A stretch of 64,000 nt of DNA from Daucus carota subsp. sativus (Eukaryota; Streptophyta; Magnoliopsida; Apiales; Apiaceae), in NCBI RefSeq assembly GCF_001625215.2, contig NC_030385.2:2411135-2475134 (forward strand), written 5' to 3'. A program made the translations under genes and the position numbers. Below, piece by piece: positions 1-12,254 of the stretch. Numbering within the stretch: the stretch's first letter is position 1; each line of letters starts with the position of its first letter. The notes under the pieces were generated by a model. It was not told the DNA's origin and made no database searches. It saw nothing but the letters and a program-made list of their open reading frames with translations.

Positions 1-315
1 AATGTTGTGGAGCGTGCAGTTGTTTAATCTTTACCGTAAACCATGATTGAATGGGACAGACTACGATACTAGATTGCTGCAAATATATATGTTATGCTCT
101 TTAGTTAATTGTCCTGCATGTTGTGAAATTTATCTGTCTATAGGGGCTTGATTGACCAATTTTAAGGAAAATCGATGTTGAACACAACATAGTCATGTTC
201 TTTTGAGTATTATAATATATTGCAGCAGTTATACATCCGAGTTATTGGTAAGTACTTCCCATTCTGTAAATCTTTTAAGTTTTTAACGTTATCTTTACTT
301 CTTTTGTAATTTTAG

Positions 316-704
316 ATTGGAGAAGACAAGCTTCTATCTAAGCTGGCAAGCGTAGAACTGAAAAAGATATTTTCAAAAAGAAAGGTATTACAGATTATTA
401 TTTGCAGAACTATATTTTCCACTTTTCAGGTCATGTCATTCAACAGGCTAATGAAACAATTGACCCCTTGAATGTCACCATTCAGATACACAAAATTGAT
501 GAGATGAGCTTATCTGCAAACCAAGGAAGAGAAGAAATGGAAAGAAAAAGATTAGTTTGGAAGGTAGAAGGCTCTCACGACGAACCAAAAGTATTGAGAG
601 GGGGTCCAGTTGATCCTCAAAAGCTGGTGGTGGAACTCGCTCCAATGGAAATACGGACCTTTGTTATCAAATTCGGCTCTCAAGGGTCTACAGCTTCATG
701 GTAA
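316..704 (+). CDS. Alpha-mannosidase (GH38), last two coding exons, partial
   Basis: Glycosyl hydrolase family 38 enzymes of this type remove alpha-mannose from glycans in the vacuole or apoplast. Two exons are visible: 316-384 (23 codons, starting IGEDKLLSKLASVELKK) and 486-704, separated by a GT-AG intron (385-485) in phase 0. The second carries the conserved plant tail: EMSLSANQ, KRLVWKVEG, RGGPVDPQKLVVEL and APMEIRTFVIKF, ending in TAA at 702-704. This is only the C-terminal beta-domain; the catalytic part lies left of the window or has been lost. The preceding exon normally ends in a LYE-like motif. I cannot find it cleanly in 1-315, although a short stretch at about 227-250 is followed by GTAAG. 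The copy could therefore be a normal gene cut by the window edge or a truncated duplicate. Family assignment is firm; intactness is unknown. Confidence 0.85.
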
Positions 705-1695
705 TAGTAGTTTCATTTTTCCTGACAAGTATTAGAAATACTTCGTAATGATCATGAATGACATTCTTGTACAGACTGGTAGCTAGCTAAGTGAATTGCA
801 ACAATCGTCATCATCTTCGAGTCCATGCAGTTGATGTTATGTGAATAAGAAGGGCTTTACGTGAATAAGGGCACTGTAACTAATAAAGATCGGTGAAGCC
901 CTTGGTGACTCGAAAACAGCAACTAGACTACACTGTAAAACTTGCTTGAATGTGAAACTTTGTTAACAAGTTCTCTTTTCAACCATTGTTAACAAGTTCG
1001 CCAAGTTTTTTTTTTATGTACTTCACCTGTTCTATCTTGAGCAATACCTACTTGGCTACTTGAGTCACTTGACTGTCTAGCTGTGTTTATCAAAAAAGAA
1101 AAAGAAAAGCCGCTCACTGCTATTTCAAATAATATTATTGATATTATTATATAGTATATCTACATAAATTCAGTTACGTGCAAAAAGGTAAACAAAGGAA
1201 AAAGTTGATTTTAGACTGACACTTCTTGATAAGAGGGATTAATCTCTTATAATGAGAAAATTTTAGGAATAATATATTTTAGGAAGTTCTTTCAAAAGAG
1301 ATAAATGCAATCTTCATCAACATGTCAACCTACTAATCTAGCTACTGAAAGTTACAACTCTGAGATATTGACATTCTGATGAGATTTACACGTAACTTAT
1401 CAGCTGGTTCTGATTCTGCGAGGCCGGATCTAGGAAGAGGCCCGAGGTGTTCTCCAAATTTTTTTTTTTTACATTTTTTGATCATTCTAAATTTTAAAAA
1501 ATTACAAAAGTGTCTCCCAAAATTTAAAAATATATAGGTGTTTTCCGAAAATTTGCTTGGTGCCCCGCTAAAATTTTGTGTCTATATACGCCCCTGTATT
1601 CTACCATGTTTAACACAAAAGTACAGCACATAACAAGATTGTTCCATTTTACAGCATATGAAAATACTGTTACTACTGTCTCCCTATTACTTTTA

Positions 1696-1943
1696 CTCCC
1701 TATTTCCCCCTCATTTCTTTACTTTACTTTTTGGCATGCTTTTCCACGCTCATTTAAAGTATAGTTCCGTAATTATCTTTTAAATTTCTTTTCCTCTTAA
1801 TAAAAGTTTGATGTTTAAACTTTTATTTAAAAAAAGAAAATTTTTAGAAAAAAATTATTACTATACTTTATATGAGTCTCGAAATGCGTGCAAACAGTGT
1901 ACGTAACCAATTCAGGACGACATAGGGAGGGCGACAGAGGGAG
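1696..1943. mobile_element. Stowaway-like MITE (decayed)
   Basis: The left end CTCCCTATTTCCCCC and the reverse complement of the right end (CTCCCTCTGTCGCCC) form imperfect terminal inverted repeats. TA dinucleotides flank both ends, as expected for Stowaway/Tc1-mariner MITEs. No coding capacity. A second, single CTCCCTCC end follows at about 1953, perhaps a nested partial copy. Confidence 0.45.
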
Positions 1944-2951
1944 TAATTGTTACTCCCTCCTACCAAATCTTTAATCTTATTTGACTTTTTTTGTGGTCAA
2001 ATTGACCAAATATTGTACATAAAATATAAATAAAGTTTGACAGTCACGCTCTTCACATTTATCATTGCACAGTCCTCCTTGTCCATGCTTTGTGCTTTCA
2101 AGTACTTGATATTCTTGTTTTTCTCCTGTTGGGTTTTGGTGATGACTATCTTCACATGCCTGTTTGTTCCAGAGACAAAGAATGTGCCGATTGAGACGAT
2201 GACAGAGAGAGTTTGGAAGAAACACTGGCTGTGAATGATCTGCAACGAGGAGATGCAAGATATGTTAAATATAGAGTCTGGAGATGCTCCTGCGGAGTGC
2301 GGGCTAATGATCATCTAGAGGCTGAGGGATTTGGCATTTTTGAATGTTCAGTTGGTAGTGTAGTTAAAGTGGTACTAATACATACATACAATACCTAAAT
2401 CAGTTAACTTATATTAGAAGAAATGAAGAATTATAGTGATAACTTATTCCCAAATTTTGAGTTCGTTGATTTCAATTGCCAGACTTATGTGCATACATGA
2501 GATTCCATTATTATTAAGAATGAAATGAAGCAAAAAATTACAAGTAGCTTCTCGGCCCAATTTTCACGATAGAAGGGGCCTTCATGTTCAAGTCTTGAGC
2601 TCCCTATAATGGTGTCAATGTCATGGCATTTGATGTCTGCCTGAACTAGAATACAGAGCACACAAAAATTGATTCTGCTGAAAATTCAATGTTGGACAGA
2701 AGGCAGGTGGCAAGACAATCGAACTTTCTTTAACTTGTAGGACCAAGTAAATAAAGCCTAGAGGTCCTAATTTGGGTGCTATAGCCATCTACAAGAAGTA
2801 ATAACCTTAAATTTTATTAAAAATTGGTAACCAAAGGCCATCAAGTCATTAAAATCTGAAGTTGTATCTAATTATCTTTTGAGGTTAAGGCACTCTGTTA
2901 TTTATATGATTTATTTCTACAACAATCATATAAGTATTTTTTGCTCAATCT

Positions 2952-2992
2952 GAGGTGTCTACGAAGTATTAGAAATACTTCGTAGACACCTC
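2952..2992. repeat. Perfect 19-bp inverted repeat with 3-nt loop
   Basis: Arm GAGGTGTCTACGAAGTATT (2952-2970), loop AGA, and an exact reverse-complement arm (2974-2992). The central 21 bases (2964-2984) recur at 727-747, just downstream of the alpha-mannosidase stop codon, so the hairpin may derive from a copy of that 3' flank. Confidence 0.85.
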
Positions 2993-3149
2993 GTGATGAT
3001 TTTTCAAAGACGCAAGTGAAGACATTTGAGAGATTCAGTGGCATGCTTTTAGTAAAGTAGTGAGGACTACGGGTGTTGTGTTGGGTAGTCTAATCACAGG
3101 TCTTTGCTAGCAGATGGTTTCAAAAAAAAATTGGTGAATGTGAGAAAAT

Positions 3150-3310
3150 ATTTCGGTTTCTTAAACCAAAACCAAAACCGAACCGAAATAATTCGGTTTG
3201 TTCGGTTCGGTTTAGAATAATAATTCGGTTCGGTTCGGTTTTGGAAAAAAAGCTATTTCGGTTTTCGGTTTTTTCGGTTCGGTTCGGTTTTGAACCGAAC
3301 TGACCGAATG
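3150..3310. repeat. CCGAA/TTCGG-type degenerate repeat
   Basis: Many copies of TTCGG/TTCGGTT and of the complementary CCGAA/CCAAAACC units lie in both orientations. The tract can fold on itself and gives a spurious minus-strand reading frame rich in NRTE. It is low-complexity sequence, not a gene. Confidence 0.75.
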
Positions 3311-4967
3311 CTCAGCCCTAGGTCTAATGGTCTGATGGATAATTATTGAAGGAAAAAATAATATTGTTTTGATCTGAATAGTAAACACTACCTTGCCATG
3401 TCTTTGCAGATGCAAGTAGTCCCAGAATCGATAGACCCAAATGCAAAGATAAAATTCAGGTATCTGACTTTACGCGTTCCGTGTCTTTGCTGACCAGAAG
3501 GAAGATGAGGTTGAGAAGAGCATGTATATGTATACCTTCTAGTCTTCTACCACACCAAGGCAGTCAAAGTAGAAACTGCCCCAGGCAATGCCTTTGTTTT
3601 CCTAAACCTGGAACAGCATAGCCACCATTTTCATAGAGCCTGTTGCCTATCGGTTTGCATTCACTTGCGAAAGTTTCTGGACGCCTTGTGTGTTTCAGAA
3701 GATATGACTGCATACTATGTTCAGAATTCTTTCCTCCAACAGAGCCAATGTCCCTGTGTTAAACTCCTCTTCCTCATTCTTCACCTTCAAGGTTAAGTAA
3801 AACATATAAGATATGTTTAAACTCATAAGAATACAAGAAGATAATAGATAACATTATTAAAGAATAATATGACAAACAACTAAAACCCTTGTACTGTCAC
3901 CCCAACATAATTCTCATGTAACAAAGGATATAAACCTACATAAGTCCATGTACAATCAAAACGCAATATACTCGTATCATTAATCCCAATATACCATAAG
4001 TATGAGATAATAATGTGGTACAAACTAAGTACTCCAATGTTTCACTTTTCTGGATATTTAGATGTTCAACTTTATAAAGTTTAAAGTACAGAGTGTTTAA
4101 TACAGGAAAGCAGATAACTCGGAATGAAAGAAACATAGTGTTTGACAACTGAAAAAGTTCAAGGCAGCAACATATTTGAAGAGATGAAAAATATTTTTTA
4201 TACATTATCTGACCATTGCTACTGCATTACGCAAGAAGACTGCCTGTCTATAATACAAAGGTGTTCCATAAGCTTGCTATGGTAACTACGATGTCCTGGT
4301 GACCTGTTGGTGGTTTGTGATGCATGATGGCATGCCTTGCGTTGTCCTATTCTCTGACGATATAGCAAGTTTTGCAACAGTATAGCAAGGAGGCACAATA
4401 ACATAGTCATGAGATATCACAGCTCTAAAAATTAATATGAACATTATAATTCAACGATAAACATAATTAGCCAGTGACAGAACTTACAGGAACATCCTCA
4501 TCTATCAGTCAACTGCAAGCCAAGAAAATAAAGTAATATAATGTTATTAAAACAATCACAACATAGAATAACAATTAGATGCATTCACTGTAAATTCATA
4601 TAGAGAAAACAAGGTAACTTGAAAAAAGTCTCAAACATCATCGTTAAACAATTGCCTGTAAAACATCATTAACCAATGTTGTTTCATGTATACTTTTCTT
4701 CACGACCACTGATCCTCAAAATACTATTTGCAATATAATAATGATTTTAAACACACAAGCCTACAAAGGTATGGACAAAGATGCACTTTATTATGAACAC
4801 AATTGCTTTTCTTAAAATTACAATGATACGATATACGATTTTCGCCCTTTAACGTATTAAGAAATGACTGTCATGAACTTGCTTTAAATAATAAAAGAAC
4901 AGTAAGAAACATGTGGTCACAGAACAAATAGAACAGATACTATAACGAATCAGACAGTGCAGTCTTG

Positions 4968-6191
4968 CTATTGCTTAGCATTGGCTTTCTCAGGCTCATC
5001 ATCGTCTTCAATATCCCAACTCAAATCCTCATCATCTTCTTCCGCAACACTCAATCTCTTCCCTGTATCAGTCTTGCTCGCACTCTCACCATGATCAACT
5101 TTCTTCTCATCATTACCTTCAACATCATCAATCTCATCCCATTCAAGATCCTCCTCTTCTCTCGACAAAGTCCGAGCAGGCACAGCCGAGACATTACTCT
5201 CTTTATTAGATTCAACTTCATTAACCACCCCCTGATCAGATTCCTTCACCAACTTCTCATTATTCCCTTCATCCTTCACCAACTTCTCATTATTCCCTTC
5301 ATCCTTCACCACCACCTCCTTCCCTTCCACTACATTTCCCTCATCACCTTCCGCAACCTCTTTCCCGCTCCCTCCACTACTCTCAGCTCCCACTAAGCCC
5401 ACATTCGTCTCTTCACCCTCACCCTCATTCTCCTCCCCGTCCTCCTCATCATCATCCACATCCCAACTCAACTCCTCCTCATCACCAACCTCAATCGCTC
5501 TCTTCACCAGCCTCTCCCTCACATTCTCCCTTCTCCTCAACTCCCACACCCTAAAAAAATACCTACACCAAAAATCCCTCTCGTCTACCTCCCCCGACAC
5601 CACCAACCTCCCGAACATCCCCTCCACCTCCCCTCCCTCCCCCCTAATCCTCTCCACCTCCTCCCTCCTCTCCTCCAACTCAAACCCCTCCTTCCACTTC
5701 TCATACTCCCCCGCATCCTCTGGGTCCTCCACATAACTCCCCACATCACATTGAATCCCCCTCAATTGCGCCTCGAACCGACTATACACCCCCCCACTCT
5801 TCACCCCAACATTACTACTACTCCCATCACTTTCACTCTCACTCTCATTATTCCCCTGCGATGCAATCATCTCAGCCGTCGATTTAATCATCTCCGCCGT
5901 TGATTCAATCGACCCGGGCAGCTCCTTCACGGCCCGGGTCGCCACTTCCTTAAGCAACTCGGTTTCTCTCTGCAACCCGGTCCGGAACTCCTCCAGATCG
6001 CGCCGGTAGGTCTCGATCACGGATTCGGATCGGGTCGAGAGCGTTTTCATGAACCCGCCAAAGCTCCATGAATCCGATGAGGAGGAGGAGGGATCCGGGT
6101 TTGGATTTGGGGGATCTTGGGTTGAATTGGGTGGGGAATCGGGTTGCGGGTCCGGATCTTCTTCGGATAAGATGGATTTGAAGAAATCCAT
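4968..6191 (-). CDS. BSD domain-containing protein, single exon
   Basis: 407-residue intronless gene starting MDFFKSILSEEDPDP. Residues 20-45 are Pro/Ser rich. Residues 46-110 form a predicted amphipathic region (SFGGFMKTLSTRSESVIETY) typical of plant BSD/synapse-associated-protein-like proteins. The BSD domain lies at about 163-225 and carries the diagnostic aromatic core DFWCRYFFRVWELRR. The C-terminal half is highly acidic and probably disordered, with three L-[SE]-W-D acidic motifs (about 241-247, 349-355, 390-396). It also has an exact 30-nt/10-codon tandem duplication (window 5251-5310, repeat VKDEGNNEKL). BSD domains occur in TFIIH p62, synapse-associated proteins and DOS2-like proteins; the plant function is poorly known, so no role is assigned. 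A transposon begins about 155 bp upstream of the ATG. Confidence 0.88.
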   Translation of the reverse strand: MDFFKSILSEEDPDPQPDSPPNSTQDPPNPNPDPSSSSSDSWSFGGFMKTLSTRSESVIETYRRDLEEFRTGLQRETELLKEVATRAVKELPGSIESTAEMIKSTAEMIASQGNNESESESDGSSSNVGVKSGGVYSRFEAQLRGIQCDVGSYVEDPEDAGEYEKWKEGFELEERREEVERIRGEGGEVEGMFGRLVVSGEVDERDFWCRYFFRVWELRRRENVRERLVKRAIEVGDEEELSWDVDDDEEDGEENEGEGEETNVGLVGAESSGGSGKEVAEGDEGNVVEGKEVVVKDEGNNEKLVKDEGNNEKLVKESDQGVVNEVESNKESNVSAVPARTLSREEEDLEWDEIDDVEGNDEKKVDHGESASKTDTGKRLSVAEEDDEDLSWDIEDDDEPEKANAKQ

Positions 6192-6534
6192 TCGGTGATT
6201 GAATAGAATTGATTAGATTGGGAATTAGGGTTAGGTTCCGGTGATGTGTGTATGAAATGCGATTGATTTTGCTAGTGTCTTCCTGGTGTCGGCTTTTATT
6301 ATTTTGACTTCAAGCTTCAATGGCACGTTCGGCGACAACATGGGTGTTGCTAAATACAGTTCATATTTACTTTGTGCAGTTCGTAGAGATTACAAGTATA
6401 ACCCTTAACTTATTAAATGCGTTCAACCCTAATGAATGTTTTTGGTGATTACAATGTGTTTGGACTCTGAGGTAATAATATCATGTATATTTGTAGCGTC
6501 CGTCAGTACAACACCTGCTACAGAGTAAACTTAA

Positions 6535-6643
6535 AACAGTTTCTTACTTTTTTTTTTTAATTTTAAAATGTTTAGATTTTAATTCGAAAACATATATTCT
6601 CTTTAGAAAATATTATAAAATATATATATAGTAAGAAACTGTT
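6535..6643. repeat. Nested 109-bp unit with 13-bp perfect terminal inverted repeats
   Basis: AACAGTTTCTTAC at 6535-6547 and its exact reverse complement GTAAGAAACTGTT at 6631-6643 bracket an AT-rich spacer. Probably a small foldback insertion inside the larger element. Confidence 0.6.
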
Positions 6644-6663
6644 AACTTTCTAAATTTTTTGTT

Positions 6664-7252
6664 ATTGGGATTTTAGCCCATCCCAATTATCTGTCCAGGC
6701 CCTAACAGTATAGTCTCAAAATTTTAAGTTTTTTCGATTAAATGAGAAAGTAAAAAAAAATAACACATCTATAAAATTTAAAGAGAGGGATAAAATTATA
6801 TATAAAGTCAAATATTTTAGTGATAAAATTACATATAAAGTCAAATAAAATTATATGAATAAATATTAATTATATAAATTATCTTTCTAAATTTTAATAC
6901 ATATTAAAGATTATAGGCCAGCCAAAAGTTATATTATAAAAAATATTAAATATTTATTATTTTGACTAAAATATTATATCAAACACTAGTGTTATCTTTT
7001 TAATATTAAAAATCAAGTATTTTCTATTTGATTAAAATATTATATCAAACATTAGTGTTAACTTTTTAATATTTTATGTATTGGGATTTTAGTCCCCCTA
7101 ATGACTTTTTGCCCGTGGGCTCATATTGAAATATTAAAAATTTAAATTGTTTTGATTAAATGAGAATGAACAAAGTAAAAAAAAAACTAACACATCGATA
7201 AAAAATCAAAGAGGTGGATAAAATTATATATATAATCACATATTTTAGTGAT

Positions 7253-7294
<42 letters not shown>

Positions 7295-7405
7295 AAATAA
7301 AATTATATGAATAACTATTATATATATAAATTATCTTTCTAAATTCTTAATACATATTAAAGGTTCTAGGCAGTTAAAAGTTATAATATAAAAATAATCA
7401 AATAT
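6664..7405. repeat. Diverged tandem duplication, period ~417 bp
   Basis: Both copies begin TTGGGATTTTAG and share blocks such as GATTAAATGAGAA, TATTTTAGTGATAAAATTA, TCAAATAAAATTATATGAATA and AATTATCTTTCTAAATT in the same order. The second copy has expanded TA repeats. Confidence 0.7.
7258..7291. repeat. (TA)n microsatellite
   Basis: Uninterrupted TA dinucleotides, about 17 units, inside the second copy of the 417-bp duplication. Confidence 0.9.
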
Positions 7406-7725
7406 TATCTAATATAGCCTCAAAATTTTTAGTTATTTAAATTAAAATTGAGAATGAATAAGCAATGTTTTAACAAAAATCAATAAAAATATAATCAACA
7501 TATATTAATAAATGATTAGTAAACATTTATAGATTGAAAAAGATAATTAAATATTTGTTAAATAGTGTATGAATGTATTTATTGCATGCATTCATCTTGT
7601 TCACGTGCACGAAAAACTAGGACTGAATTTAATTTTATATACTGACGACACAAAACTTTAGGAAGGATATATGGGTAATCATATGAACTGCACAAAGCAA
7701 AAGTGAAGTGTATTTAGCAACTATG

Positions 7726-9302
7726 GACATAATTTTCATATTTAGCAAAAAAAAAAAAACATAATTTTCATTATAACATGTTCAGCTAAACATACACATT
7801 TAAAATTTTATTTGATATATTGTCATTTATTTTAATTATATTCATTTTAACTCGACGATATAACATGTTCAGTTAAACACACATTTAAAATTTATTTTGA
7901 TTATATATCATTTTATCTAATGATATATATATGTCACTTTAATGACAGCTGCAAAAAGTTAACAAGGGGGTGTATACTGCTTTTAAGAAGTAAACTTTTG
8001 AGTTTTCTGAGCTGCGGTATGAGTTTTTCATACTAATGGTATAATATCATTTTTGAACGAAAGTTAAGGGGTGCGCATTGCAATTATCTCTATTTTAAAT
8101 GAAGTGCATAAACTTTCTCAATTATGTCGTCCAATTTTGAACCACTCCCGACTATTTGAGTTTCATCATGACATGATCCAAAGTTCTAAACACTTTTTTT
8201 TATTACCATAACTCCTTACTTACTGACACCTGTATATCTTCTTCGCAATATTGAAGAATTTGGTCCCAAAATTGTTCGACTTTTGATTAATCTTGACTAC
8301 TGTATCAATTGACACATTTTACCATACACCTATTGAGAGTTTGTCTTCAACTCACTTTAACTGACCAATAGTTTCTCATACCTCTTCAATTTGCTCACAA
8401 TCATCATTTAGAACAATAATATTTTCTTGAACAAAGGCTGAGACTAGCGTTTGTAGGGAATTTTGAATATTGATAGGTGCTTATTGGATTTCAAATTGTG
8501 AATTTGAAACTGGAGGAAATGAAAACTGATATGGAGTATTTTAAGGATATGAAAATGAAAATTGAGAATTTTAAGAATATGAAAATTGGTATTGAGAATA
8601 AAATGTTAAAGTTTGTGAATTTGGATATGAATATGAAAACTGAGGCTTAGATTTTGAGGACTTGGATTTTGATTTGAAGATAAAGGATTATTTGGATTCA
8701 TCTTTTACTAATATATTTTGTATAGAATTAAGGAGTGTGAATAACAGGGACTTGGAAATTGATATTTATAGGAGGGAAAAATGTTACAGTTTATATGTAC
8801 GTCATTGTTGGGACATTAATATTTATTAACGGTAATGTATCAATGTTAATATTCACTTTTGAAATGTAATATGTATGGGGACTATACCTTTTACAAAATT
8901 AATTGATATAATAATAATAAAAAACCAATTGACCAAGCTCGACATGGTGGCACTTGACCAGTTTTTTGTAAACCATTCAGTGTGTTCAATATCATTATTC
9001 ACCCGAAACATCCAACAATATTTAATATCATTGTTCACTCATGAGTTCACTCTGCTAATTCCGAAACACTAATGATCACCGCTTTACATATACTCTATGT
9101 ATCTAACTAAGTACCACACTAAATAATAAAATCATGTATCCTTCAAACTTATGATAATCTTCCTTGTAATTTTCATGAAAATTAATTATCACAATTTCAA
9201 CAAAACTCACATATATGTAAATAACACGTTAATCATTATAAATAAGAAAATTAAATGATAAATACAAAGGACAAAATATCAAAAATAATAATAAAATACA
9301 AG
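7726..9302. other. Intergenic, no gene recognised
   Basis: AT-rich DNA without a recognisable coding region. Simple GA/TGAAAAT-rich stretches at about 8510-8700 look like slippage-expanded sequence. No RNA gene was found. Confidence 0.5.
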
Positions 9303-9610
9303 GTTTGTTCACTTGGATGGAATGGAATAAAAAATCATGTAGAAATTTTATGGAGAAAGAAGAAAATATGAGATAGGAATGACTAAATATGAATGAGTTT
9401 GAATTTCTTATGATGATGATTATAAGGAAACATTATATAAAAATGAAATGAGCATTCCTTTCAAAACATGTGGGTTATAATTTTAGTTAAAATAATATGA
9501 ATGGAATGATTGAAGGAATGAAAATTATAGTTATCTTCTCTAATAACATCATGTTAGAGAACAAAATTCATTCCATTCTCCATTTATCATCCCACCCAAG
9601 TGAACACAAC
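9303..9610. mobile_element. MITE with TTTGTTCACTTGG ends
   Basis: The left end GTTTGTTCACTTGGATGGAA and the reverse complement of the right end GTTGTGTTCACTTGGGTGGG form inverted repeats of about 30 bp. The interior is AT-rich, with GGAATGGAAT motifs and no coding capacity. Target duplication unclear; hAT- or Harbinger-like by size and end composition. Confidence 0.6.
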
Positions 9611-10482
9611 TTAAGAGTCCTGGGTCCCTGGCATACTTTTTAATTTTCAAAATTCAATTAATCCTGAATATTTTTTTTAGTTTTCTTTTAAAACCAATTG
9701 AATTTTAATTATAAATAAATCATCTAAAACTCAAATATAAACTCTAAAATATTAAAAACTATTAATGCACTTCTTAGATTAATTTGAAGTGACCGTGGAG
9801 GCCTTTTTAGGATTTTTTAAATTTGAAGTGAGAGGTCTTTTTCCTAAACAATAACATATGCGCTATTGGAGCATGAAGGAGCTCTCTAAACAAGCTCTTA
9901 ACTTTAAATTTAAGAGATAAAGCAAAAATTAGAGCTCCAATAAACTCTTAGAAATTCCTTAAAATTTTAAGAACTCATCATTTCTCCTCTCTTATAAAGA
10001 GCATCTAGTATCTTTTAACTTTTATTTTTTATTTTTCTCCACTTTATATGAAATAAAATATGTATAAAGAATATAAGGAGGAGAATCGGAGTTGTCATTT
10101 TTTTTAATGTCAGCAAGTCCAATAGGTTACCTATCTCATTACTTATATATAATATAAAATAATGGATCCCAGTGTCTCTTAGTCATTTACGTAATCTCTA
10201 TTTAGTGTCAACTCCAATAGCAATCCCTATATTTGTTCTCCTAAGATTGTTTTAATGATAAATTTGAGAGAGAGAAAGGGAAAAAGAGGGAAAGGACAAA
10301 GAAAGAAAGAGAGAAATGATTATTTTAGGGTTACTTATAAATAGGTAATGGCCAGGAGATTTGAGATTGTGCTAGTGATTTTTCACTAGGTGTTGGAGTG
10401 CATCTTTTGAGACATTACCTAAAAATGAGTTTAGGAGCTCATTTAAGTAACCTACTGGGTCAATCACCGGAGTCTTATATAG

Positions 10483-10994
<512 letters not shown>

Positions 10995-11761
10995 TATATT
11001 TTAAAGAGATTCAAGAGTCCGGTCGAAAATTGTTGAAATTGGCTCAGAAAACATGAACATATGCACATGTCGTATTTGAATTTGCTCCTGCTTATTAGTT
11101 CTTCTACAGCTACTGCTCATAAAGGTACCACCAGCCGCTCATCTTTTTCCCGGTGTAGTTATTAATTACTGTAACCCTTGTAATTTCGCTTCATTACTTT
11201 ACTCAGATCGTTCATGTTCGTAACCGCAATTTGAATTTTCCAGATTATTTCATTTAAATTAATTTTGTAGAATAATAAGCTTGTGATTCTCTGTTTCTGT
11301 TTGCGAGCATGTCGAATTTTTAGAATGCTGGTTAATTGTTTAATCTCTCAGTGATGATGATAAAACCAAAATATACGAAAGTGTTATCAATTAGTACAGT
11401 TGTGAGGTTTTTAGAAGAATTACGAGAACTGTTTGTTCTGTTTTATATGAAATTATAAGTTTCGACTTGGGGAGTGTTGATGCAGTTGGATATCGGAATG
11501 CTATTTCTTTAGTATGTTATATTAATTTTCTCTCGGTTGAGGGATGAAACCGGTGTACTTCAGATTGTTAGGTTTCGGAGATTTGTGGAGAGCCTTCTCA
11601 GTTATGGTTTGTAGTTTAGTTCAGAAAGAAATGTAGGCAACTAAAACGGGTGCCATCTTTTCCTGTTCAATGCTCCAATATCAAATGCATATCAGTAATT
11701 TTCGCATAAAACCTAATTTCACTGTGTTTGATGGTTGTGATATTCATATCCCGTATAGACC

Positions 11762-11779
11762 GGGGGGGGGGGGGGGGGG
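11762..11779 (+). repeat. Poly(G) tract, 18 nt
   Basis: Eighteen uninterrupted G residues upstream of the PORR gene, within or near its 5' leader region. Length is likely variable between individuals or assemblies. Confidence 0.9.
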
Positions 11780-12254
11780 TTATGCATTTATTGGGTGCGT
11801 ATTAGTGAACAGCCGGACCCCAAATGAGTATCCCGGCCTTGGAAAAAAAAGAAAAAATTATTTCTGACCTGGTACCAACTTGAGATATGTGTATCACATA
11901 ATACACATTCCTCAAATGCGTATCAAGCGAGTAAAAGTGGTCAATTTTTTGAGAATTGGTATTCTTGTCATTTAATTATAGATATTCGGTATTTCCATCC
12001 TTCACTTTGTATCAATATACTATAAGAATTTTAAATATCTGGGTTTTGACTTTTGATTTAGATTGTCATGTTTCTGAATTTGTATGTTTTATTAATATTG
12101 CTGGAGTTTTTTCCATAATCTGATTGTTTTAAATTTCCTTAGTTTATTTGGCATTAATAGTTGCATTCTTTTTCATTGTTAAGCAAGGCTACCTAGAATA
12201 CTGAAAAGCATACTGGATATCTTGTGTATGGTGGTGTTTCTTCCGTAGTCTAGC

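Larger units (their letters stand above)
705..4967. other. Intergenic DNA, MITE and repeat rich
   Basis: No gene is recognised between the alpha-mannosidase stop and the BSD gene. The stretch holds the mannosidase 3' flank, a Stowaway-like element near 1.7-1.9 kb, a perfect hairpin at 2952-2992 and CCGAA-type repeats at about 3150-3310. The piece at 3412-3466 looks exon-like (preceded by TTTGCAG, followed by a GT) but could not be assigned. On the minus strand about 25 bases near 4490-4515 are flanked by AG and GT and might belong to a spliced 3' UTR of the BSD gene. Confidence 0.5.
6346..7725. mobile_element. Non-autonomous DNA transposon with ~48-bp terminal inverted repeats
   Basis: The left end (GTTGCTAAATAC, TTTGTGCAGTTC, ending GATTAC near 6394) matches the reverse complement of the right end (GTAATCATATGAACTGCACA to GTATTTAGCAAC near 7725) with few mismatches. 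The interior is extremely AT-rich and has no coding frame. It contains a tandem duplication of about 417 bp (6664-6955 and 7081-7405), a (TA)n microsatellite, and a nested 109-bp inverted-repeat unit. I see no clear target-site duplication, so superfamily (Mutator-like or other) is uncertain. It lies in the upstream region of the BSD gene. Confidence 0.65.

Noticed and set aside
3412..3800. Exon-like piece beginning MQVVPESIDPNAKIKFR after TTTGCAG
   Set aside because: Good splice-site context, but no consistent continuation and no family I could recognise; may be an old gene fragment.
4965..5396. 143-codon plus-strand frame rich in Ile, Leu and Phe
   Set aside because: Antisense shadow of the acidic, GA-rich BSD gene.
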